Source: CAMCXE01 sp036520615
GTDB lineage: Bacteria; Pseudomonadota; Gammaproteobacteria; Pseudomonadales; Cellvibrionaceae
Direction of reading: 5' to 3'
NCBI GenBank assembly: GCA_036520615.1
Contig: DATDJI010000083.1
Location: 62,001 to 126,000, forward strand
DNA: 64,000 bases
Part shown: one piece after another, positions 42,409-50,332 of the stretch
Numbering within the stretch: the first letter of the stretch is position 1
Layout: each line of letters begins with the position of its first letter
Notes under the pieces: generated by a model
What the model was told of the DNA's origin: nothing
The model's database searches: none
The model's input: the letters and a program-made list of their open reading frames with translations, nothing else
Translations under genes and position numbers: made by a program

Positions 42409-42557
42409 AGCCTAAGCCCCTTGCCAGAAATTTATAAATAGGTAGGAAGCTTAATGCTCCCTGCATTTTTACTGCGATATTAAAATTAGTTTGAATGGCA
42501 GTTTCGAGCATCATATCTGCCGCAGTTACTTGCTTTATGTACCAGCTGAATTTATTA

Positions 42558-42572
42558 TTGGCTAAACGCCAC
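42558..42572. promoter_or_regulatory. NrtR-type operator 3 (nadM-nrtR)
   Basis: TTGGC-TAAAC-GCCAC in the divergent spacer, sharing the TGGC-N5-GCCA core with the two nadV sites. It would allow NrtR to control nadM and its own gene. Confidence 0.75.
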
Positions 42573-42620
42573 TTAATTGGCAAGTACTTTTTATCTCAAT
42601 AATGAGCTTGCGAAAACCCT

Positions 42621-43355
42621 ATGTATCGCACCGAAAAAGAATATCTAAAGCACTATAACGTTCACAATTATGATGTTCCCTTAGTGAGTGTAGATGTGGC
42701 TATTTTTACACTGATCGAGGGCAAATTACATGTTTTGCTGGTGGAGCGCGCGGAGTTTCCGCATAAGGGGCGCTGGTCTTTACCAGGCGGTTTTATTAAC
42801 GAGAAACAAGATAAAGATTTACAGGCTACGGCTCTGCGCACATTAACAGCTAAGACAGGTGTGAAGGCGCCGTATTTGGAACAAGTTGCCACGACGGGTA
42901 ATGCCAATCGCGATCCACGTGGTTGGTCTGTTACTTCGTTGTATATGGCGCTTATTGCCTATGCCCCAACGGCTCAGTTTATTGATTCGGTGGCGAATGC
43001 GCGCTGGTGGCAAGTGGATGCCGCCCTTAAACAATCTCTAGCTTTTGATCATAAAGAATTAATTAATCAGGCTCGTGAGCGTTTGCGTGCAAAAGCCGGT
43101 TACACGGCGCTGCCCATGTATATTTTAACTGCGCCTTTTACGTTAACTCAGTTACAGCAAACCTATGAAGAATTGATGGGGACACCGTTAGAAAAAAAAT
43201 CCTTCCGGCGTAAATTTCCTGTGCATATATTATTAGATGAAGTGGGCGAGGGCTTACCTGAAGGAGGCCGTGGGCGCACGGCGGCCTTGTATCGCCCACG
43301 GAAGGGTGGTGCTAACTACACATTTTTACGCTCATTTGGTAGTAGCGAAGAATAA
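42621..43355 (+). CDS. nrtR: Nudix-related transcriptional regulator of NAD metabolism
   Basis: 244 residues. The N-terminal Nudix-like domain begins VSVDVAIFTLIEGKLHVLLV, but its Nudix box is degenerate: GGFINEKQDKDLQATALRTL, then TAKTGV, replaces the catalytic REUxEE with R-T-L-T-A-K. It should therefore bind rather than hydrolyse ADP-ribose, as known for NrtR. The C-terminal half is a winged helix: FTLTQLQQTYEELMGTPLEK, KKSFRRKFP, and a wing ending in GGRGRTAALYRPRKGG. NrtR represses NAD synthesis genes and is released by ADP-ribose. Operators of a common type lie before nadV and in the nadM-nrtR spacer. Confidence 0.95.
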   Translation: MYRTEKEYLKHYNVHNYDVPLVSVDVAIFTLIEGKLHVLLVERAEFPHKGRWSLPGGFINEKQDKDLQATALRTLTAKTGVKAPYLEQVATTGNANRDPRGWSVTSLYMALIAYAPTAQFIDSVANARWWQVDAALKQSLAFDHKELINQARERLRAKAGYTALPMYILTAPFTLTQLQQTYEELMGTPLEKKSFRRKFPVHILLDEVGEGLPEGGRGRTAALYRPRKGGANYTFLRSFGSSEE

Positions 43356-43378
43356 TTTACACCTGCATGGAAATTATT

Positions 43379-43931
43379 ATGAACGCGTCAAAACACCGTA
43401 CGAGCATCAGCCATCCTTTAATTATTAATACTATTGCAGTGTCGCAAGGTGAGCTGGGACTTCTCTTTTGCCCCGGTACAAAGCAGCTTGACGCGATGAC
43501 CGGTGCTTGGGATAGAGATATGCATCTGGATGTTGCTGCTGTTAAGTCTTGGGGAGCGTCTGTGGTCATATCGTTGCTTGAAACACACGAATACGCGGAA
43601 TTAAATGTGCCTGCATTGCCAGCAATGTACGTTGAGCAATTTCCCTGGTTTAATTTGCCTTTTGCTGACAAATACGCGCCGGATATCAGCTGGAGTGATA
43701 ATTGGAACTTGGTAAGAGGTGAAATCAAAAGATATTTGGCAAGTAACAACAAAATATTGATTCACTGTAAGGGCGGTTGGTAGGACCGGTACGGTGGCGG
43801 CATTAATTCTAATGGACCATGGCTACAGTGCAGCTGATGCTATTACCGCTTGTAGAAAAGCGCGTAAATTTGCTGTGGAAACCAGGGCTCAGCAAGAATT
43901 TGTAGAAAATTACAGAGCTGCAAGCGCTTAA
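43379..43931 (+). pseudogene. CDKN3-like dual-specificity phosphatase, frameshifted in the P-loop
   Basis: The first frame from the ATG at 43379 reads CPGTKQLDAMTGAWDRDMHL, DVAAVKSWGASVVISLLETHE and KILIHCKGG, then meets TAG at 43781-43783. The frame starting at 43779 continues GRTGTVAALILMDHGYSAAD and AITACRKARKFAVETRAQQE to a stop at 43931. Joined, they give a complete tyrosine/dual-specificity phosphatase of the PGxKQxDAMTGxWDRD type, but the catalytic loop lacks two bases: HCKGG-x-GRTG needs one more codon where only a T (43778) remains. It follows nrtR by 23 bases. Relatives often lie beside ADP-ribosylglycohydrolases, which would suit NAD/ADP-ribose metabolism. It is a recent mutation, a sequencing error, or an unusual recoding site. 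Confidence 0.85.
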
Positions 43932-44087
43932 GATCAAATGATTTTATAGTGAAAGTTAAAATCTACTATTGCAGGTGCAAAAATATGGTAAGAGATAAAA
44001 ATAGGGTTTTGTAGGGAAATTTGATAAAAAGGTATATTGGAGGGGGATTTATAGAGGATTTTTTTGACGGGAGGGAGGTTTAGAAGG

Positions 44088-44115
44088 CACCTTGCAAGCG
44101 TTTGCCGGCAAGGTG
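44088..44115 (-). terminator. Hairpin downstream of the cold-shock gene
   Basis: CACCTTGC and GCAAGGTG form an 8-bp perfect stem with a 12-base loop, 55 bases after the stop. The following T-run is weak (CCTTCTAAA), so termination efficiency is uncertain. Confidence 0.6.
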
Positions 44116-44169
44116 TAGAGGGAAGAGCAGGTAAGCCTGACCATCCCTAACATATATCTGTCCTAAATA

Positions 44170-44376
44170 CTAAACAGGACGTACTTTATTAGCGCAAGGA
44201 CCTTTTTGACCTTGACCAACTTCAAACTCAACAACTTGTCCTTCATTCAATGTTGCGTAACCGCCGCCAGCTTGAATCTCTGAGTGGTGAACAAACAAAT
44301 CTTTGCTTCCATTCTCAGGAGTAATGAAACCAAAACCTTTGTCTGCGTTAAACCACTTAACCGTACCTTTACTCAT
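44170..44376 (-). CDS. Cold-shock domain protein (CspA family)
   Basis: 68 residues forming a single cold-shock OB-fold. RNP1 is KGFGFITPENG and RNP2 is LFVHHSEI. The start is MSKGTVKWFNADKG and the end GQGQKGPCANKVRPV, the classic family form. It binds single-stranded RNA or DNA and keeps mRNAs unfolded. Which csp paralogue it is cannot be told, so no letter is given. The leader contains a 7-bp hairpin (44413-44438), and cold-shock mRNAs often have structured long leaders. It is monocistronic. Confidence 0.95.
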   Translation of the reverse strand: MSKGTVKWFNADKGFGFITPENGSKDLFVHHSEIQAGGGYATLNEGQVVEFEVGQGQKGPCANKVRPV

Positions 44377-44412
44377 ATTACTGTCTTCTTTATGGGTGAA
44401 CTTAAAATGACC

Positions 44413-44438
44413 GTATTCGTTATCACCATTGCGAATAC
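44413..44438 (-). other. Hairpin in the cold-shock gene leader
   Basis: GTATTCG at 44413-44419 and CGAATAC at 44432-44438 form a perfect 7-bp stem with a 12-base loop, 37 bases upstream of the start codon on the minus strand. It may be part of a temperature-responsive leader. Confidence 0.45.
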
Positions 44439-44667
44439 AGTTTTAGGAAACGTGCCGGCCGTGTTGCCATGCGCCTACCATTTTTATTATGGTCAATATT
44501 GACGCTGGCCGATGCCGATAGTCAGCGATTTAACGCCAACCGACAGTTTAAGGCAAGGAATTAATTCTCCTGCAATCCTCGTCGGATGATTAATTAACGA
44601 TATAAGCACGCTTTATTTGCATAAATTCTGGCTCGAAAAACTGCAAATTTGCCATAGCGTGAATTAA

Positions 44668-44856
44668 ATGGTGTTATACAGGGAATTCCTGCTAGTGCTT
44701 ATGGGGATATGTTGTTTTGTTTTTGTGGTGATTGTGGTGTTTTTAGGCCCGTATTACGGTAGTCGCTATAACTTGCAAGATTTGAAAGTTTTTATCAAAT
44801 TAGTGCGAAAAATTGTCACGTACAGCAGTGGCAAGCGCAAAACGCTACAAAAATGA
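44668..44856 (+). CDS. Possible small single-pass membrane protein
   Basis: 62 residues: a strongly hydrophobic N-terminal helix (LLVLMGICCFVFVVIVVFLG) followed by a basic tail (KLVRKIVTYSSGKRKTLQK), the arrangement of a small inner-membrane protein with a cytoplasmic tail. No ribosome site precedes the ATG and no homologue is known to me. It could be a chance frame in an otherwise empty spacer. Confidence 0.3.
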   Translation: MVLYREFLLVLMGICCFVFVVIVVFLGPYYGSRYNLQDLKVFIKLVRKIVTYSSGKRKTLQK

Positions 44857-44950
44857 TTATCTGGAAGCTGATACGCTTTTTTTAAGCCGAGCGGCAGGAG
44901 TACCTATTGCCCCTAAAACTAATCAATCCCTCGAAATATAAAGAGTGTAG

Positions 44951-45346
44951 TTAGTCTAAAAAACGTTTGGCGTGACTAGGGCTGGGTATAGAACACAGAT
45001 CGTGCTGGCCGAACCATCGATAGCGATTGCGGGCGATTAGATCGTAACTCCAATCGAGTAGTGTGCGTGGAAGTATATCTAACACACGTACAGCCCGCCA
45101 AGGCATGCGTAGATGGCGTGCAACGCGCATAGCGGCTTCAGAGCGAACATAAACATTATTACTTTCGATCAATACAAACGTTTGAACGTTTGTAGGGTCG
45201 AGCCCGTACTGATGCATCAAGCGTGACCCGGTCGGCGATTGGACAGATGCAAAATACAAGGTCGGCGAGGACTCATATTTAAGAACAAATTGCACGCTGG
45301 AACTGCAAAGATTGCAGGTGCCATCAAAAATCATTACGTCAGGCAT
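44951..45346 (-). CDS. DCC-family thiol-disulfide oxidoreductase (DUF393)
   Basis: 131 residues from the ATG at 45346; a TTG directly upstream is in frame. The family-defining motif IFDGTCNLCSSSVQFVLKYE is at the N terminus with a thioredoxin-like C-x2-C. LYFASVQSPTGSRLMHQYGL and the C-terminal RVLDILPRTLLDWSYDLIAR, RNRYRWFGQHDLC complete the pattern. DCC proteins are predicted soluble or peripheral thiol oxidoreductases, sometimes associated with HTTM membrane proteins like that at 22779. It lies downstream of the ribA gene on the same strand and may share its transcript. Confidence 0.92.
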   Translation of the reverse strand: MPDVMIFDGTCNLCSSSVQFVLKYESSPTLYFASVQSPTGSRLMHQYGLDPTNVQTFVLIESNNVYVRSEAAMRVARHLRMPWRAVRVLDILPRTLLDWSYDLIARNRYRWFGQHDLCSIPSPSHAKRFLD

Positions 45347-45421
45347 CAATGTCTCTCAACGGTCGATTTTTGGCATAGAGCCAAACATGTTTTAAGTCAG
45401 TCGCTGCTGCTCGCTGCCTAA

Positions 45422-46018
45422 TTAATTCTCACCAATCAACATATGCCCCAACTTATCCTTTTTAGTATCTAAATAATGGTGGTTATGAGAATTGCGGCCG
45501 GTTTCGTGAGGCAAACGGGTTTCAATTTCAATGCCTAATTCTTCGAGGGCTTTTATTTTTTTCGGGTTATTTGTGAGCAGTTTTACGCGGTTAATATTCA
45601 GATGCGCGAACATGGGCCCGAGCATCGAATAGTCGCGTAAATCGGCGGCGAATCCTAGGTGTTCGTTAGCTTCGACCGTATCGGCACCCTGGTCTTGTAA
45701 ATGATAAGCGCGGATTTTATTGAGCAGGCCAATGCCGCGGCCTTCTTGGCGCAGGTAAAAAATCGCGCCGCTACCTGCGACGGAGATTTTATACATGGCA
45801 GATTGCAATTGGGCACCGCAATCGCAGCGCAGGCTAAATAAACTATCGCCGGTTAGGCATTCTGAATGAATGCGCACTAATACAGTTTGTTCGGGTTTTA
45901 AATCACCGAGGGTGAGAACTATGTGTTCTTTTTGATGAGTGTGGTCAAAAAACCCGTGCATAACAAACATGCCAAATGGCGTAGGTAATTTACAGGATTC
46001 AACAAATTCAACCGACAC
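45422..46018 (-). CDS. ribA: GTP cyclohydrolase II
   Basis: 198 residues from a GTG at 46018 preceded by AGGT; another GTG at 46054 has no ribosome site. The enzyme opens GTP to start riboflavin synthesis. The zinc site is complete: SECLTGDSLFSLRCDCGAQL has the three Cys. The catalytic block LRQEGRGIGLLNKIRAYHLQ, NEHLGFAADLRDY, and the end LLTNNPKKIKALEELGIEI match the family. Because the RibB-linked RibA-like domain at 49212 has lost these cysteines, this is the working cyclohydrolase. It ends the rib/nusB/thiL/pgpA cluster, as in Pseudomonas. Confidence 0.96.
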   Translation of the reverse strand: MSVEFVESCKLPTPFGMFVMHGFFDHTHQKEHIVLTLGDLKPEQTVLVRIHSECLTGDSLFSLRCDCGAQLQSAMYKISVAGSGAIFYLRQEGRGIGLLNKIRAYHLQDQGADTVEANEHLGFAADLRDYSMLGPMFAHLNINRVKLLTNNPKKIKALEELGIEIETRLPHETGRNSHNHHYLDTKKDKLGHMLIGEN

Positions 46019-46059
46019 AAGAATACCTATTTGAAATGACTGCACGGTGTGCACAGTGT

Positions 46060-46779
46060 TTAATATTTGCTTTGCAGAACCATAACGCCTTGTTCGACTT
46101 TTAAATCAACGCGGCTTAAAAAACTATTGCCTAATAATATAGCGGTGGGATATTCGCCTTCTAGCACTAGCGCTTCAATGTTGTTCAGCGTGACATTGCC
46201 TACAGTGGCGGAATTTAATACCACAGGATAGGCCTTAGCGCTGCCCTGAGCAGTCTGCACGCCAACCGCTTTGTCCTTGTTATATTCAAGGCCTAGTTTG
46301 TCAGCCATTGTGGCATTCATAGCGATTGTGGTCGCGCCGGTATCCACTAAAAACTCAACATTTTGATTATTAATACGGCCAGGCGAGAAATAATGGCCGT
46401 TTACTTGGCTGGCTATGCGCGCCTCTGCGATTGGGGGTGCGCTAAAGCGTGTGCCTACGCCGCGGTTGAGGTTAAGTGTTTGGCGCTGGCCATTGATGTC
46501 TATCTCTGCGCTGCGCGCATTGGCAGATAAAAGCGTTACGCCCTCTGGAGAAGCTTTACCTAGCCGCAATATACGCTCCTGGCCGTTAATTTTTACTACG
46601 GCAGAATTATTAAAAAGTCCAAGCGGCTGAACCTCTATAGGAGCATTTTTTTTCGCCGTAGCATTAAAGGGGACTATATCAGTGCTGCTGTCGTCGGCAA
46701 AAACACTCTGCGCGGCTAAACCCTCGCTAAGCAAACACATGCTAAATAAAAGCCCAGCTCCTAATCGTTGAATCACCAT
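46060..46779 (-). CDS. Retropepsin-like aspartic protease, periplasmic
   Basis: 239 residues from the ATG at 46779, with GGAG five bases upstream. The signal sequence is LGAGLLFSMCLLSEGLAAQS-like. The C-terminal half is a clan AA aspartic protease domain: NNQNVEFLVDTGATTIAMNA with the catalytic DTG, then YPVVLNSATVGNVTLNNIEA and AILLGNSFLSRVDL. It has one catalytic motif, so it would act as a dimer. The N-terminal part (INGQERILRLGKASPEGVTL) is a small beta-domain. The target is unknown. It overlaps pgpA by seven bases and sits between pgpA and ribA, a position not usual in the textbook order. Confidence 0.9.
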   Translation of the reverse strand: MVIQRLGAGLLFSMCLLSEGLAAQSVFADDSSTDIVPFNATAKKNAPIEVQPLGLFNNSAVVKINGQERILRLGKASPEGVTLLSANARSAEIDINGQRQTLNLNRGVGTRFSAPPIAEARIASQVNGHYFSPGRINNQNVEFLVDTGATTIAMNATMADKLGLEYNKDKAVGVQTAQGSAKAYPVVLNSATVGNVTLNNIEALVLEGEYPTAILLGNSFLSRVDLKVEQGVMVLQSKY

Positions 46780-47297
46780 AACCACTCCAGAATTTTAAGA
46801 CTGCCAAGAGCTGCCGCCCCCGCCAGAATATCGTCAAACATTACACCTAGGCCCCCGTGAAGATTTTTATCCGCAACGCTAATGGGCCAGGGTTTGAGTG
46901 CATCGAACAGGCGAAACAACACAAACCCCACCAACACCCAAGCCCAGCCTGGCGGCACACATGCAAGCGCAAGCCACAGGCCCACAAACTCGTCCCACAC
47001 AATGCCACCGTGGTCTTCTTCACCTATATCTGCTGAGGTTTTCCCGCAGATCCAAATGCCTGCAATGAACGCAAGAACAAGCCCCGTCCAATAAGCATAG
47101 TTGGGTAAGGCGTTTAAGAGAAAGTAAAAAGGTACGGCGGCGAGTGTGCCCCAGGTTCCAGGGGCTTTGGGTAACAGACCCGAGCCGAAACCGAACGCTA
47201 TGAAACGCCAGGGTTTAGCAGTAATAAATGCCCAGTTCGGTTTGATCGGATGACTTGTGCGATCAGCAGAGGTAGAGGAATTAGTTGAAATGTTCAT
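46773..47297 (-). CDS. pgpA: Phosphatidylglycerophosphatase A
   Basis: 174 residues from the ATG at 47297, which overlaps the thiL end by 17 bases. PgpA dephosphorylates phosphatidylglycerol phosphate at the inner membrane. Family blocks: FIAFGFGSGLLPKAPGTWGT, EDHGGIVWDEFVGLWLAL, FRLFDALKPWPISVADK and GLGVMFDDILAGA, with the conserved acidic residues in both of the last blocks. Four membrane helices are visible. It is coupled to thiL and to the protease gene downstream. Confidence 0.95.
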   Translation of the reverse strand: MNISTNSSTSADRTSHPIKPNWAFITAKPWRFIAFGFGSGLLPKAPGTWGTLAAVPFYFLLNALPNYAYWTGLVLAFIAGIWICGKTSADIGEEDHGGIVWDEFVGLWLALACVPPGWAWVLVGFVLFRLFDALKPWPISVADKNLHGGLGVMFDDILAGAAALGSLKILEWLW

Positions 47298-48225
47298 AAC
47301 CGCCTTGGTTAAGTACAACCGGTTGGCCATCACGCAGGCACACAAGTTTCTGCTCGTGGGTGATGACACCTATGGCATGAGCCTGTATGGGAGCCTGCTG
47401 ACTGGGGGAGAGGGTAAAACATAATTGATAGTCGTCCCCACCGGTCAGCGCCCAGTGTTGTGCTTGTTCCTGAGTAAGGCTGCGCGCCCACAAAGGGTTT
47501 AGCGGCAGTTGCTCAACATTAATTTGTGCACCTACGCCACTGGCCGAGGTGATGTGGGTGAGATCAGCGAGTAGACCGTCGGAGATGTCAATCGCGCTGC
47601 TGGCGATATCTGCTATGGCTTGCCCCGCGTGTAGTTGCGGTTCGGGCGCATAAAACCGCTCGCTAACATAAGCCGCTGCGGCGGCATCTAGCGGCAGCTG
47701 TCCTTGCAAAAAGGCTAGACCTGCTGCGCCGTCGCCTAAGAAACCTGTGACATAGATAATGTCGCCAACTTTAGCGCCGCTGCGGCGTAAGGCTTTCGTA
47801 GGCGCAACTGCACCGTGTACCTGTAGTGTAATGACCAGTGGACCCTGAGTAGTATCGCCGCCGACTAATGCGATATTAAAGCGCTTAAGTACAGTGCCTA
47901 GGCCCCGGCTAAAGGCTTCGAGCCAGGCGGCATCAGCATTGGGAAGTGTTAAGGCAAGTGTGGCCCAAAGGGGAGTTGCGCCCATGGCGGCAAGATCGCT
48001 CAGTGCACAGCATGCCACGCGGCTGCCAATCTGTTCGGCCTCAGCTGCAATCGGAAAGTGCACACCTTCAACCTGGGTATCGATGGATACTGCGAGGCTG
48101 TGATCGCTAGGGACCCTGAGCAAAGCGCAGTCGTCCCCGATGCCCAATTCTACAGAACTAGAAGGCGGCGTAAGCGCTGCGAAATAGCGTTGTATGAGGG
48201 CAAATTCGCTGACGGTTTCTTTCAC
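47281..48225 (-). CDS. thiL: Thiamine-monophosphate kinase
   Basis: 314 residues. It phosphorylates thiamine monophosphate to the active diphosphate. Motifs: LGIGDDCALLRVP with the Asp pair for metal, SIDTQVEGVHFP, ALSDLAAMGATPLWATLALT, VGGDTTQGPLVITLQVHGAV, GDIIYVTGFLGDGAAGLA, and SAIDISDGLLADLTHI, ending with TGGDDYQLCFTL. These are the PurM-type ATP-binding landmarks. It lies seven bases after nusB and overlaps pgpA, as in most Gammaproteobacteria. Confidence 0.96.
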   Translation of the reverse strand: MKETVSEFALIQRYFAALTPPSSSVELGIGDDCALLRVPSDHSLAVSIDTQVEGVHFPIAAEAEQIGSRVACCALSDLAAMGATPLWATLALTLPNADAAWLEAFSRGLGTVLKRFNIALVGGDTTQGPLVITLQVHGAVAPTKALRRSGAKVGDIIYVTGFLGDGAAGLAFLQGQLPLDAAAAAYVSERFYAPEPQLHAGQAIADIASSAIDISDGLLADLTHITSASGVGAQINVEQLPLNPLWARSLTQEQAQHWALTGGDDYQLCFTLSPSQQAPIQAHAIGVITHEQKLVCLRDGQPVVLNQGGYEHFN

Positions 48226-48232
48226 TACTGTG

Positions 48233-48682
48233 TCACTTACTAGCTTTACCCGCTTGCACTTCAGCTGTACGCAAACGCCCAGCGACTTTATCTAACACCC
48301 CGTTAATAAATTTAAAGCTATCGGTAGCGCCGAATTTTTTAGCAAGATTCAAGGATTCGTTAATGACCACGCGATAGGGCACATCTAATCGATGGCGCAG
48401 CTCAAAGCAGGACATGCGCAATATCGCTAAGGTCACCGGGTCGATTTGCGCCAGTGTCATGTCGTTTACAAATGGTAAAAAGTCAGTTTCCAGCGTAGTA
48501 ATTTCGGCTGGCACGCCGTGCACCAGCTCGTGGAAATAGGGGACGTCTACGACATTCATATCGTTATCGGCATGGAACTCCGACAAAATACTATTGATGG
48601 GATTTTTCGTCATCTGCCATTGATACAGGGCTTGCATGGCGTAATGGCGGGCTTTACTGCGCGCGGCAGGTGTTGAGGGCAT
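48233..48682 (-). CDS. nusB: Transcription antitermination factor NusB
   Basis: 149 residues, helical, with RSKARHYAMQALYQWQMTKN, YFHELVHGVPAEITTLETDF, DPVTLAILRMSCFELRHRLD, PYRVVINESLNLAKKFG and KFINGVLDKVAGRLR, all hallmarks of NusB. It binds boxA RNA with NusE (S10) and supports rRNA antitermination. A terminator hairpin separates it from ribH upstream (48692-48721), so its transcription may depend on read-through or a local promoter. It leads thiL by seven bases. Confidence 0.96.
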   Translation of the reverse strand: MPSTPAARSKARHYAMQALYQWQMTKNPINSILSEFHADNDMNVVDVPYFHELVHGVPAEITTLETDFLPFVNDMTLAQIDPVTLAILRMSCFELRHRLDVPYRVVINESLNLAKKFGATDSFKFINGVLDKVAGRLRTAEVQAGKASK

Positions 48683-48691
48683 GGGCTTATT

Positions 48692-48721
48692 CTCAAAAAA
48701 AACAACGCCCGCAATGCGGGC
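48692..48721 (-). terminator. Terminator-like hairpin between ribH and nusB
   Basis: On the minus strand GCCCGC pairs with GCGGGC around ATT, followed by GTTG and eight T residues. It lies directly before nusB, so it may partly separate the rib genes from nusB-thiL-pgpA expression. Confidence 0.8.
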
Positions 48722-48741
48722 AGAACTATCAACTATAGGAA

Positions 48742-49203
48742 TTAAATTTTGCTTAGTAGGGAAACCATTTCCAATGCTGTGGCGGCAGCTTCAGCGCCCT
48801 TATTGCCGGCTTTCGTACCCGATCGCTCGATGGCCTGTTCGATGGAATCTACGGTTAACACGCCGAAGCTGACAGGGATGCCTGCATCTAAGGAAACCTG
48901 AGCGAGGCCTTTTGTGCACTCGCCAGCGACATAATCAAAATGTGGCGTGCTGCCGCGAATGACGGCGCCAAGCGCAATGATGGCGTCGTACTTACCGGAG
49001 CGGGCGAGCTTCTGCGCGGCTAGAGGAAATTCAAAAGCGCCTGGCGCATATACAACGGTAATTTCAGTATCGGCAATGCCATGGCGCTGCAGCGTATCAA
49101 TAGCGCCGTCTTTGAGATGTTCCACGACAAAGCTGTTCCACCGGCTCACTAAAAGGGCGTAGCGGCCTTGGCTTTGTTTAAAATCACCTTCAATTTTGTT
49201 CAT
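48742..49203 (-). CDS. ribH: 6,7-dimethyl-8-ribityllumazine synthase
   Basis: 153 residues from the ATG at 49203 (MNKIEGDFKQSQGRYALLVS); a GTG four codons earlier overlaps the ribB stop and is also possible. It condenses the RibB and RibD products into lumazine, probably as an icosahedral or decameric complex. Active-site blocks: VSRWNSFVVEHLKDGAIDTL, VYAPGAFEFPLAAQKLA, ALGAVIRGSTPHFDYVAGEC with the catalytic His, and PVSFGVLTVDSIEQAIERSG. The gene follows ribB closely in the cluster. Confidence 0.96.
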   Translation of the reverse strand: MNKIEGDFKQSQGRYALLVSRWNSFVVEHLKDGAIDTLQRHGIADTEITVVYAPGAFEFPLAAQKLARSGKYDAIIALGAVIRGSTPHFDYVAGECTKGLAQVSLDAGIPVSFGVLTVDSIEQAIERSGTKAGNKGAEAAATALEMVSLLSKI

Positions 49204-49211
49204 GCTTGGTC

Positions 49212-50327
49212 TCACTTATCAGGGTGTTCAACATAACCGGTTACTTCGAGGTTAAAGCCGGAGATGCCGTTAAATTTATAGGGGGCGCTCATCAGGCGCA
49301 TTTTACACACCCCTAAGTCTTTTAGTATCTGCGATCCTGTGCCTACCTGTTTATAGGCCAAATCAACGTTGGGCCTACGCACCTTGCCAGTGAGTAGCCA
49401 GTCAACGCTCTCTTCAATATCGTCGGTGGTTTCATTGTGGCAAATAAGCACGACAACGCCTGCGCCTTCTTCCGCCACGCGGGCTAGTGCCGACTGGCAC
49501 GTCCAGGCCGGGTTTGCGGCGCCGGGCTGTTGAATACCCAATACATCGCGCAAGGTTGAGCCGACGTGTACGCGCACCAAGGTTTCTGCATCGGGATTAA
49601 TTGTGCCTTTTACTAACGCAAAGTGGCATTCGTTGCGGGCGGTGTCTTTATAGGTTTTAAGACTGAATGCGCCGTGCAGGGTTTCGACTTCTCGACTGTT
49701 CGTGCAGATGACCGTGCGCTCGTGCAGCGTGCGGTAGTGAATTAAATCGGCAATCGTGCCGATTTTTAAATTGTGGGTTTTCGCAAAGATTTCTAAATCC
49801 GGCCTGCGCGCCATGTTGCCGTCTTCATTCATGATTTCCACAATCACCGCCGCAGGTTCAAAGCCTGCCATGCGCGCCAAATCGCAACCTGCCTCGGTAT
49901 GCCCGGCGCGGCTTAATACACCGCCAGGCTGGGCCATCAGTGGGAATATGTGCCCCGGTTGCACTATGTCCTTAGGCTTGGCATTGCGGCTGACGGCGGC
50001 TTGAATTGTGCGGGCACGGTCCCCCGCGCTAATCCCCGTAGTAACGCCCTGGGCGGCTTCAATCGACACAGTAAAATTCGTAGCATGGGCCGCTTGGTTT
50101 TCTTTCACCATCAACGGCAGTTCTAACAGGCTGCAGCGCTCCGGGCTCATTGGTAGGCAGATCAGCCCACGGGCGCGCATGGCCATAAAGTTGATGTCTT
50201 CAGGCCGTACCATTTCGGCGGCCATGATTAGGTCGCCTTCGTTTTCACGGTCTTCGTCATCCATCAGGATGATCATTTTGCCTTGACGAATATCGTCGAT
50301 GAGCTCAGCGGTGGTATTCAATTGCAT
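49212..50327 (-). CDS. ribB: 3,4-dihydroxy-2-butanone-4-phosphate synthase fused to a degenerate RibA-like domain
   Basis: 371 residues from the ATG at 50327 (MQLNTTAELIDDIRQGK), in the usual place five bases after ribE. The N-terminal RibB domain (about 1-205) is intact: LMDDEDRENEGDLIMAAEMV, ATNFTVSIEA, PGHIFPLMAQPGGVLSRAGH and TEAGCDLARMAG. The C-terminal domain resembles GTP cyclohydrolase II (VRVHVGSTLRDVLG) but lacks the three zinc Cys and the catalytic block, so it should not make the RibA reaction. This 'RibBX' form is known in Pseudomonas-type genomes, where a separate ribA supplies the activity, as here at 45422. Confidence 0.95.
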   Translation of the reverse strand: MQLNTTAELIDDIRQGKMIILMDDEDRENEGDLIMAAEMVRPEDINFMAMRARGLICLPMSPERCSLLELPLMVKENQAAHATNFTVSIEAAQGVTTGISAGDRARTIQAAVSRNAKPKDIVQPGHIFPLMAQPGGVLSRAGHTEAGCDLARMAGFEPAAVIVEIMNEDGNMARRPDLEIFAKTHNLKIGTIADLIHYRTLHERTVICTNSREVETLHGAFSLKTYKDTARNECHFALVKGTINPDAETLVRVHVGSTLRDVLGIQQPGAANPAWTCQSALARVAEEGAGVVVLICHNETTDDIEESVDWLLTGKVRRPNVDLAYKQVGTGSQILKDLGVCKMRLMSAPYKFNGISGFNLEVTGYVEHPDK

Positions 50328-50332
50328 AGCAT

